Source: Rhodospirillaceae bacterium | GTDB lineage: Bacteria; Pseudomonadota; Alphaproteobacteria; GCA-2731375 | Assembly (NCBI GenBank): GCA_002731375.1 | Contig: PCBT01000046.1 | Location: 9,736-51,002, forward strand | Reading direction: 5' to 3' | DNA length: 41,267 nt | Shown: positions 25,944-32,822 of the stretch, in pieces | Numbering within the stretch: the stretch's first letter is position 1 | Layout: the number at the start of each line of letters is the position of its first letter | Position numbers and translations under genes: made by a program | The notes under the pieces: model-generated | What the model saw: only the letters and a program-made list of their open reading frames with translations | Databases searched by the model: none | Told to the model about the DNA's origin: nothing

Positions 25944-27167
25944 TTATTCAAGTCTATGCATTTGTTGCCTGGGCACAAGCTGTCCCAGGGCGACACGTTT
26001 GACGCCCGCATCGGTGGCATCCAGGCAAACAGGATGCAGCGCCAACAGCAGGCGCCCAGCGGCGGTGCCACCCCAGAACCAATCGGCAAGTGCGTGACTG
26101 CTGGCGCGGCCCGGCTGCGCCGTCGCGGCCTCCATATAAAAGCTTTTCATATCTTCCGAAGCACCGCGAAAAGCTTGCCCCAGGCTGAGCTCCGTCGATG
26201 GACTGTCGGCGGCACCATTGTCGATCAACAAGACATGGAGAAACCGCGCAGATGCTTCAATGTCCATTCTGGCCGCCCCAACAGCCGTGCGGCCCCGTGT
26301 CTCGGCGGCAAGTTTCTGCCATGGTGCGAGGCTCGAAATCTCCGCCAAAATACTGGCAAGCAGCGCCGGGATATCCGATGTCTCCGGCGGCGGCAAGGGG
26401 ATGGGACAAGTCCACCCGGTCATGTCTACCTCGGCACTGCCGGGCGCCTCATCGGGAAAATCATCGAGGATTGGTGGGCCGTCCTGACGCTCGAGCAGGG
26501 CCAAGGTGGCGCGCAGGACCTTTGTTTGGAATTCCGGTTCATCAGGCGCCCCGAATGGACGGCCAAGTTCAAACGGCACCCAAAGGAAGCGTGGCGGCCG
26601 CAAGCGTTCGGTGTTGTTACGTACCAGGCTGATTCCCGCCGTCGCCACGCCTTCGTCTTCAATGTAGTGGGCCAGCGCGCCCACGGCGCGGGTGCAGTTG
26701 GGTCAGACCGGGACAAGCAAGGCGGCGTTAACCCCGTCCTCCTTTAACATCCGTCCTACCTCGCGCGCCGTCGGCTCGAAGGCATGGACCAACTGGCCGG
26801 CGCCGTTGAAGGCGTAGTGAAAGTTGGCGATGCCTCCGATTTCGCCCCGCTGTTCCATTTCCCGCAATCGATCCAGGGGGAAGACCACGTTGACATCCTG
26901 CTGAAATCCCGTGCGGTCGTAATTAACCGAGGCCTGGGTCATGACCAGATCATTCAGTTCCACATCGCCGGGGATCAGCCGATAACTAAGATCGCCAAGG
27001 TCGAAATTCTTGTCATCTCGGCGATGCAGACCGGCGGTGGTCACGATGGCAACCCGGCGCTCCTTCAGGGGCGAGCCCGAGACTCAGGGCTGGCTTTCAA
27101 AGGGCGGGCAGTCCTTGTCCAGCAAATGCTGAGCGGAGGCAGAATGAATATCTGTCAGACGGACCAT
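25944..27167 (-). CDS. Selenoprotein of the glycine/sarcosine/betaine/D-proline reductase B family (in-frame UGA = Sec)
   Basis: Read through UGA, one frame joins two pieces into a 407-residue protein. Sec155 (UGA 26705-26703) lies in LLVPV-U-PNC, a U-x-x-C redox motif at the position where GrdB/PrdB-type proteins carry Sec. A SECIS-like hairpin follows. The N-terminal part has RVAIVTTAGLHRRDD, YRLIPGD and NYDRTGFQQDVNVVFPLDRL. The C-terminal part has GALAHYIEDEGVATAGISLVR and RFLWVPFELGRPFGAPDEP. ATG 27167 is two bases after the amidohydrolase stop, which supports this start. A second in-frame UGA is at codon 28 (27086-27084), so full-length synthesis is not certain. The natural substrate in a probably aerobic host is unknown. 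A thiol/selenol-dependent reductive cleavage is inferred. Confidence 0.82.
26676..26705 (-). promoter_or_regulatory. Sec UGA codon and bacterial SECIS-like hairpin of the GrdB-family gene
   Basis: On the minus strand UGA (26705-26703) is followed by 18 bases, then a GTG loop (26684-26682) closed by a perfect six-pair stem CGCGCC (26690-26685) / GGCGCG (26681-26676). The published bacterial SECIS pattern asks for an apical loop roughly 16-37 bases after UGA with a G in its first two positions, and both hold here. SelB would bind this loop. Confidence 0.72.
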
Positions 27168-27169
27168 TG

Positions 27170-28072
27170 CTACAGCCTATAGGTTTCGGCGGCGTTGTCG
27201 TGAAACAGCTTGCGCTGGTGGCTGTCCGATAGATCCTTCGTGATCTCCAAGAAACCACCGAAGATGGTGGCAAAGCCACCAACCATGCTGTCGACCGGAA
27301 AGTTCGAAGCGAACATGCAGCGTCCGACGCCAAAGATCCGAATGACATCGCGCACCACGCCCCGCTGCCGCGCAACGTTCCAGGCATGGCCGGCCTCGCC
27401 GATGCCGGAAATTTTGACCTTGACGTTTGGCTGTTCGGCCAGCTCCACCATGCCGGCTCGCCAGGCGCTCAAGCCGGATGTGGAGCGATCCTCTGGAACT
27501 CCGGCATGGTTCAGGACGATCGTGATGTCGGGGAAGTCCCGCGCCAGGGCGGCGGCCTCGCCCAGATGCCAATATCGGGTCTGCAATTCATAATGCAGGC
27601 CATATTTGACCAACAGCCCATAGCCGGCCCGCCAGATGGGATCGGACATGGAGCCTGGAAGCCCTACTTGCATTTGCTCAGGACTGGGTGCGGAGCTGGG
27701 TTTTTGCCGTACTGCGCGGACTAGGGGATAGGCTGCATGGCCGGCCAGCACATCGTGGATATCGTCCCGGTCGAACCAGGCTTGGCCAATGATGGCGCTG
27801 GGCAATCCCTCGGCCTCGGCCAGGTCATGCAGCCAGCGGGTCTCTCCCACGGGGTCGTCGGAGCGCCGCTCCGCTTCCATATGGACGCTGCCTGCGATCT
27901 GGAATTCCGCTGTGTCTTGGCGGTAATCGCTAGGTAGATAATCCCGCGACAGCGGCGCTACCGGGCCATAGCGGTGCGGCGGCGCGTCGGCGTTTTCCAG
28001 CCAGGGATAATTGCCCTGGCCCAGACGCCAAAAATGCTGATGGCAATCAATGATGGGAAATGCATCGGTCAA
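27170..28072 (-). CDS. Amidohydrolase-2 family hydrolase (L-fuconolactonase/dicarboxylate-lactonase-like)
   Basis: This is a TIM-barrel metal-dependent hydrolase of 300 residues related to COG3618. The N-terminal metal motif is IIDCHQHFW (His-x-His). A barrel histidine is in VLNHAGVPEDR, and the C-terminal block CMFASNFPVDS carries the catalytic Asp position typical of the family. Start is TTG 28072, overlapping the DUF1491 stop by two bases, with a GAGGA ribosome site upstream. It is followed two bases later by the selenoprotein gene, so the two are translationally coupled. Members hydrolyse lactones or decarboxylate aromatic acids, and the substrate here is unknown. Confidence 0.85.
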   Translation of the reverse strand: MTDAFPIIDCHQHFWRLGQGNYPWLENADAPPHRYGPVAPLSRDYLPSDYRQDTAEFQIAGSVHMEAERRSDDPVGETRWLHDLAEAEGLPSAIIGQAWFDRDDIHDVLAGHAAYPLVRAVRQKPSSAPSPEQMQVGLPGSMSDPIWRAGYGLLVKYGLHYELQTRYWHLGEAAALARDFPDITIVLNHAGVPEDRSTSGLSAWRAGMVELAEQPNVKVKISGIGEAGHAWNVARQRGVVRDVIRIFGVGRCMFASNFPVDSMVGGFATIFGGFLEITKDLSDSHQRKLFHDNAAETYRL

Positions 28073-28443
28073 TCGAGAATGTCCTCAAGCAAATGGCGGC
28101 CTTCGCGGTCCTCGATCTCCAGCAGCCACAAGTCCGGGTCCATGTTCAATTGCCGCGCCATATAGGCATCGGCCTCTACCTCCGCCACCAGGGCATCGCC
28201 CCGTTCATCACCTCGTTCATCACCCAGGGCCCGGCGCCATTTCCGCCCGCCATCAAGATTGCTGCTGTCCATGCTTGAGGCGGGTGCCAGCACCATGCAA
28301 CCGGGACCCAGATGATTGACCTTGATAAAGATGGCGCCGGCGGTGTTGTCGCCGTGGCGGACCACCATGGCCGGAATGGCCTGCAGGCCGCATTTGCGGA
28401 TATGTGCCTTGACCCATAATTCGGTGGCGAGGCGCGGCTGCAT
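28069..28443 (-). CDS. DUF1491 family protein
   Basis: This is a small cytoplasmic protein of 124 residues. The N-terminus LATELWVKAHIRKCGLQAIPAMVVRHGDNTAGAIFIKVN matches the DUF1491 pattern, a family I know essentially from alphaproteobacteria. The acidic C-terminus has YMARQLNMDPDLWLLEIEDREGRHLLED. I choose ATG 28443, eight bases after the tag stop, over an upstream in-frame start inside tag. A GDERGDERGD tandem lies near the middle. No function is known. Confidence 0.85.
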   Translation of the reverse strand: MQPRLATELWVKAHIRKCGLQAIPAMVVRHGDNTAGAIFIKVNHLGPGCMVLAPASSMDSSNLDGGRKWRRALGDERGDERGDALVAEVEADAYMARQLNMDPDLWLLEIEDREGRHLLEDILD

Positions 28444-28451
28444 CGGATGGA

Positions 28452-29039
28452 TCAGACCTGGCCGTGGCGGTGGCAATCAACCACATGGTCGTTGACCATG
28501 CCCACCGCTTCCATGAAAGCGTAGCAAATCGTCGGGCCGCAGAATTTAAAGCCGCGTTTTTTCAGATCCTTCGACATGGCATCGCCCTCGGGGCTGGTGG
28601 TGGGCAGTTCGCCCATGCCCCATGCTTGGTTCACGATGGGCTGGCCATCGACAAAGGACCACAAATAATCGGCGAACGCCCCTCTGCCCGAACCCATTAT
28701 ATCCCGCCACAGGTTCGCGCCGGTGATGGTGCCCATGATTTTTGCCCGGTTGCGCACAATACCTGCATCGGCCATCAAGGCTTCCACCTTGGCATCATCA
28801 TAAGTGGCGATCAGTTCGGGCTCAAAGCCATCAAAGGCGGCACGGAAATTGTCCCGTTTACGCAATATGGTGATCCAGGACAGTCCGGCCTGAAAACCAT
28901 CTAGGATCAATTTTTCGAACAAGGCGCGGTCGTCCCACTCGGGCACGCCCCATTCCTGGTCATGATAGGCGATATAAACCGGGTCCTTGTCGCCGCACCA
29001 GGCACAACGGATCAAGCCGTCCTCGTGGTGGATTGTCAT
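28452..29039 (-). CDS. tag: DNA-3-methyladenine glycosylase I
   Basis: This base-excision repair enzyme removes 3-methyladenine from alkylated DNA. The protein has 195 residues. Typical blocks are RCAWCGDKDPVYIAYHDQEWGVPEWDD (zinc Cys and His), FQAGLSWITILRKRDNFR, ADAGIVRNRAKI and the C-terminal GFKFCGPTICYAFMEAVGMVNDH with the closing CHRH. The start overlaps the ygfZ-like stop (ATGA). DUF1491 follows. Confidence 0.96.
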   Translation of the reverse strand: MTIHHEDGLIRCAWCGDKDPVYIAYHDQEWGVPEWDDRALFEKLILDGFQAGLSWITILRKRDNFRAAFDGFEPELIATYDDAKVEALMADAGIVRNRAKIMGTITGANLWRDIMGSGRGAFADYLWSFVDGQPIVNQAWGMGELPTTSPEGDAMSKDLKKRGFKFCGPTICYAFMEAVGMVNDHVVDCHRHGQV

Positions 29040-29947
29040 GCCTCGGCCTCCGGCAATTCGAAATCCGCCCAGGCGGGGAGTTGTAGCGCCACTGTCGCAT
29101 CCCCCGCACGTAGGGTTTGCTCAAGCCCGCCCGATGCCGCCAGGCGGTCCAGTCTAACCAGGGCCAGGCCGCGGTCATTCTGGCCAGACCGCATGTTGCC
29201 GATTTCCCACTTTCCCGCCATCAGGGGCGAATCTGGTTCTGGTACCGGGCCATAAATGTGTACGGGCAAAAGACGTTTACGCACCAGGGCCCGGTATTTC
29301 GTGCGCGCCGTCAATTCCTGGCCCACGAAACAGCCTTTGTCGAAATCAACACCGTGCAATGCCTCGAAATTGCTTTCCAGCATCAGGGATTTATCCACCA
29401 CCATGTCCTTGCTACCATCGGGCAGCGCCAGACCAAGTCGGAAATAGTCGTAATCCGCAGCCTCTGACGGATCAAGGCCGACAGCCGCCAGCAGCGCTTC
29501 TGCCTGACCACTTGGTGCAACGATACGCGCGCCGGCGCCGTCCAGGCGCGGGTCCAGAAAGGCTATGCCATCGCCAAGGGCTCTGGCGGCGCCTAGTCCC
29601 GTCAGTCCAAGTGCGCCGTCTACATCCGCGCCAAAGGCGGCGGCAACTTCCCATGTCTCCTGTTCGATTGTCACGTCGGCGCGCAGGCGGTACGTGTTCA
29701 GCCGTTTGGTCAATGTTTCCAGGCGCCCGGCCTCCGTCTCCAGTAACAGATCATCACCTTTGAGGCACAGGAAGAAATCAAACAGATACTTACCCTGTGG
29801 CGTCAGTAGCGCGCCATAGACGGCGCATTCCGGTGACAGACTATCCAGATCGCGGGTTATCAGCGCTTGCAGGAACGGATGTGCATCCGCGCCAGACAAA
29901 CGCAACACGCCGCGCCCAGGTAATAGACAATAATTTGCTTCCATCAT
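29036..29947 (-). CDS. ygfZ: YgfZ/GcvT-like folate-binding protein
   Basis: This tetrahydrofolate-binding protein supports iron-sulfur cluster assembly or repair (the YgfZ/IBA57 group). The protein has about 303 residues. The diagnostic motif KGCFVGQE is present (in DFDKGCFVGQELTARTKYR). The N-terminal LSGADAHPFLQALITRDLDSL and YGALLTPQGKYLFDFF are characteristic. The start could be ATG 29947, ATG 29944 or GTG 29953. The second ATG has slightly better spacing from GGTGGG. It is the first gene of a six-gene operon that ends with the selenoprotein and dioxygenase genes. Confidence 0.9.
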   Translation of the reverse strand: MMEANYCLLPGRGVLRLSGADAHPFLQALITRDLDSLSPECAVYGALLTPQGKYLFDFFLCLKGDDLLLETEAGRLETLTKRLNTYRLRADVTIEQETWEVAAAFGADVDGALGLTGLGAARALGDGIAFLDPRLDGAGARIVAPSGQAEALLAAVGLDPSEAADYDYFRLGLALPDGSKDMVVDKSLMLESNFEALHGVDFDKGCFVGQELTARTKYRALVRKRLLPVHIYGPVPEPDSPLMAGKWEIGNMRSGQNDRGLALVRLDRLAASGGLEQTLRAGDATVALQLPAWADFELPEAEA

Positions 29948-29977
29948 TCCCACCCCACTGGTTATACATGCACCTTG

Positions 29978-30004
29978 TCATGAGGCCTTGGCAAGACCTC
30001 ATGA
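29978..30004. promoter_or_regulatory. 27-bp near-perfect palindrome in a divergent intergenic region
   Basis: TCATGAGG (29978-29985) mirrors CCTCATGA (29997-30004), and inside them CTTG (29987-29990) mirrors CAAG (29992-29995), centred on 29991 with one mismatched pair. It lies midway between the ygfZ-like start and the first glycosyltransferase start. There is no T-run, so an operator for a dimeric regulator is more likely than a terminator. Confidence 0.5.
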
Positions 30005-30057
30005 GCACCCCTTAACCCAGGTTAGCCGCCAACCAACAGGGACCCGCCGGTGCGGCG

Positions 30058-31023
30058 ATGAAAATCCTGTTTATCTCGCATAATCGTCTTGGCGACGCCG
30101 TCCTTTCGACCGGACTGCTGGCGCACTTGGTACGCGCATATCCCGAGGCCCGTCTGACCATCGCCTGTGGTCCGGCGCCCGCACCCTTGTTGCGGTTGGC
30201 GCCGAATGTGGACACGGTGTTCGTGATGGAAAAAGCGCCCCTAGCCGGCCATTGGCGCCGTTTATGGCAACAGGCTGTCACGCAACGCTGGGACTTGGTG
30301 GTGGATCTGCGCGCCTCGTTGCTAGCTTGGCTGCTGTGGTCCAGGCAGCGTAAGGTCCTGCGGCCAAACGCGGTTAGCCTGCACCGGGTGCGCCATGTCG
30401 CGGGCGTCTTGAACCTGCCCGAACCGCCGCCGGCGCCCGAGCTGTGGCTGCGCCCGGAACACGAGCAGGCGGCGGGCGAACATCTGCCGGCGGGCGGGCC
30501 AATTCTGGCTTTGGGCCCCACGGCCAATTGGGGCGGCAAGCAGTGGCCCATAGAGCGGTTTTTGCACTTGGCCCGGCGCCTGATTAGCCCGGGCGGTCTG
30601 CTGCCGGGGGGGCGTGTCGCGGTGTTTGGTGGGCTGAACGAACGGACGGCGGCACAGCCTCTGTTGAACGGCCTGCCGGGCGATCAATTGATTGATCTGA
30701 TTGGCCGGATTGATCTGCCCGTGGTGCTGGCTTGCCTGGCACGCGCCGATTGTTTTATCGGCAACGATTCGGGCCTGATGCACATGGCCGCCGCCGTCCA
30801 GGTTCCGACGCTTGGTCTGTTCGGTCCCAGCCGTGAGGAATTGTACGCTCCCTGGGGCGACAAGGCGGCCTTTGTACGTACCGACCTTGGTTTTGACGAC
30901 ATTCGCAACAATCCGGCTTACGATTACTGCTGCCAGGATAGTTGGATGGATACTTTGTCGATTGAAAAGGTGGAAACGGCGGTGCACGCCCTGTTGACCA
31001 GAGCTCGTGAGACGGCGGAATGA
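30058..31023 (+). CDS. Glycosyltransferase family 9 (heptosyltransferase-like)
   Basis: This is an ADP-heptose:LPS heptosyltransferase-type enzyme of 321 residues, probably membrane-associated on the cytoplasmic side and acting in lipopolysaccharide core synthesis. The N-terminus MKILFISHNRLGDAVLSTGLLAHL is the GT9 signature. The C-terminal nucleotide-sugar site is in FIGNDSGLMHMAAAVQVPTLGLFGPS. It starts a plus-strand operon of three glycosyltransferases plus asnB, and overlaps the next gene by four bases (ATGA). Confidence 0.9.
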   Translation: MKILFISHNRLGDAVLSTGLLAHLVRAYPEARLTIACGPAPAPLLRLAPNVDTVFVMEKAPLAGHWRRLWQQAVTQRWDLVVDLRASLLAWLLWSRQRKVLRPNAVSLHRVRHVAGVLNLPEPPPAPELWLRPEHEQAAGEHLPAGGPILALGPTANWGGKQWPIERFLHLARRLISPGGLLPGGRVAVFGGLNERTAAQPLLNGLPGDQLIDLIGRIDLPVVLACLARADCFIGNDSGLMHMAAAVQVPTLGLFGPSREELYAPWGDKAAFVRTDLGFDDIRNNPAYDYCCQDSWMDTLSIEKVETAVHALLTRARETAE

Positions 31024-31775
31024 CGAAGCCCATCCTGTCTGCGCTGGTGGTCGCCCATAATGAAGAGGCACAGTTGGCTGATTGCCTGGCGCAATTGGGT
31101 TTCGCCGACGAACTGGTGGTGGTGCTGGACAAATGCACTGATGGCAGCAAGGCCATTGCCGAAAGATTTGATGCAATCCTGGTGGAAGGCGCCTGGGAGA
31201 TCGAGGGCCATCGCCGCAACGAAGGCTTGGACGCCTGTATTGGTGCCTGGATCCTGGAAGTGGATGCGGACGAACGGGCCAATGCGGCGTTGGGCGCTGA
31301 GATTCGAAGCGCCATAGACGGCCTGTCGGATGGCTATTTTCTGTTGCCGTTCGACAATTATATTGGCGAGCGTCTGGTGCGCCATGGTTGGGGCGGTTCA
31401 TGGGGCGTGTCGGCGGCGCCTCGGCTGTCCGCCAGGGGTGCCAAGCGCTGGGGCGAGCAACGCATCCATCCATCCCTGAGCCTGAACGGCCCGCGGCGGT
31501 GGTTAAAGACGCCGATCCGCCATAACGTGGATAATGATATTTCCGATATGTTGCGGCGCTTGGACCGCTATAGCAGCGCCCGGGCGGCTGATTTGAGGGC
31601 CTCGGGTGATGTTGGCAATCTGGCCAGCAACATCCGGCGAATGTTCTCCCGCTTCATCAAATGCTATCTCTCCCGCAAGGGTTACCGCGAAGGCGCCTAT
31701 GGCTTTCTGATCGCCTTGATGGCTGGGCTCTACCCGATCCTCTCGCATCTTAAAGCCAGGCTGGAGGACAACTAG
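31020..31775 (+). CDS. Glycosyltransferase family 2 (WaaE/KdtX-like)
   Basis: This is an inverting GT-A fold transferase of 251 residues. The N-terminal LSALVVAHNEEAQLADCLAQL is typical of GT2, and the metal-binding DVDADE-type motif is seen as EVDADER. The C-terminal LSRKGYREGAYGFLIALMAGLYPILSHLK is a membrane-associating segment found in KdtX/WaaE-type enzymes that glycosylate the inner core. It is coupled to the GT9 gene upstream, and the next GT gene starts three bases after its stop. Confidence 0.88.
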   Translation: MTKPILSALVVAHNEEAQLADCLAQLGFADELVVVLDKCTDGSKAIAERFDAILVEGAWEIEGHRRNEGLDACIGAWILEVDADERANAALGAEIRSAIDGLSDGYFLLPFDNYIGERLVRHGWGGSWGVSAAPRLSARGAKRWGEQRIHPSLSLNGPRRWLKTPIRHNVDNDISDMLRRLDRYSSARAADLRASGDVGNLASNIRRMFSRFIKCYLSRKGYREGAYGFLIALMAGLYPILSHLKARLEDN

Positions 31776-31778
31776 ATA

Positions 31779-32822
31779 ATGCGGGTAATGCATTGCATGG
31801 CAGGGGCCCGGCATGGCGGGGCTGAGGCTTTCTTCACCCGTCTGGTGCTGGCGCTGCACCATGCTGGCCTGGATCAGCGGGTGCTGCTGCGGGGGGAGGA
31901 AAACCGTGAGCGGCAATTGGCTGACGGCGGCATCGCGGCGGTGACCCTGCCCTTTGGCGGTAAGCTGGATATAGCTACCCGGCTTGGCTTGCGCCGCGAG
32001 TTGCGCAGTTATAAACCCGATGTGGTGCTGAGCTGGATGAATCGGGCCGCCTCGTTCTGTCCTAAACCGGCGGGACGGTTCGTGCACTGCGCCCGTCTGG
32101 GTGGTTACTATGACCTGAAATATTATCGCACCTGCGATCATCTGGTTGGCAATACCAAGGGTATCGTCAACTATCTGGCCGAACATGGCTGGCCGGAGGA
32201 GCGGGCGCATTACGTGCCGAATTTCGTCTCCGCCGCGCCGGTGGCGCCCGTATCGCGCCGGAAACTTTCCACGCCGGATGATGTGGCGGTGGTGTTGGCC
32301 CTGGGGCGGCTACATCAGAATAAGGCTTTCGATGTCCTGATCCAAGCCATGCGCGGGCTACCGGACGTATATTTATGGCTGGCGGGCCAGGGGCCGCTGG
32401 AAGCTGAGTTGTATAACCAGGCGGTACATTTTGGGGTCGCGCCGCGTATACGCTTCCTGGGCTGGCAGGAGGATCCGGGACCATTCTACGCCGCCGCGGA
32501 TGTAGTCGCCTGTCCGTCGCGGGCCGAACCTTTGGGTAATGTGGTATTGGAGGCCTGGGCCCGCCGTCGGCCTATTGTTGCCGCTGCCGCCGCCGGACCG
32601 GTGGAGCTGATCCGGGATGGTGAAAACGGCCTGTTGGCGCCTATTGACGATGCCGAGGCACTGGCCGCTGCCATCAATCGGGTGCTGGTCAGTCGGGAAA
32701 CCGCATTGGCCCTGGCCCAGGCTGGTCATGACGATTATCTGGCGGACTATAGTGAGGCGGTGGTGGTGCAACGCTATTTGGATTTTTTCGCCAAGGTGGC
32801 GGGTAATGAGGTGACCGGCTAA
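31779..32822 (+). CDS. Glycosyltransferase family 4
   Basis: This is a retaining GT-B fold transferase of 347 residues. The N-terminal domain begins RVMHCMAGARHGGAEAFFTRLVLAL. The C-terminal donor domain has LALGRLHQNKAFDVLIQAM and the E-x7-E motif in SRAEPLGNVVLEAWARRRPIVAA. The stop overlaps the asnB start (TAATG). The role is probably lipopolysaccharide core or O-chain synthesis, by context. Confidence 0.9.
   Translation: MRVMHCMAGARHGGAEAFFTRLVLALHHAGLDQRVLLRGEENRERQLADGGIAAVTLPFGGKLDIATRLGLRRELRSYKPDVVLSWMNRAASFCPKPAGRFVHCARLGGYYDLKYYRTCDHLVGNTKGIVNYLAEHGWPEERAHYVPNFVSAAPVAPVSRRKLSTPDDVAVVLALGRLHQNKAFDVLIQAMRGLPDVYLWLAGQGPLEAELYNQAVHFGVAPRIRFLGWQEDPGPFYAAADVVACPSRAEPLGNVVLEAWARRRPIVAAAAAGPVELIRDGENGLLAPIDDAEALAAAINRVLVSRETALALAQAGHDDYLADYSEAVVVQRYLDFFAKVAGNEVTG

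Noticed and set aside
25662-26747. 361-codon plus-strand frame across the dioxygenase/selenoprotein junction
   Set aside because: It is antisense to two genes with clear family motifs and shows none itself.
26703-27086. Reassignment of UGA to Trp in this organism
   Set aside because: Other long genes use TGG for Trp and are not interrupted by TGA; both functional UGA sites in selD and the GrdB-like gene fit Sec positions with SECIS-like hairpins.
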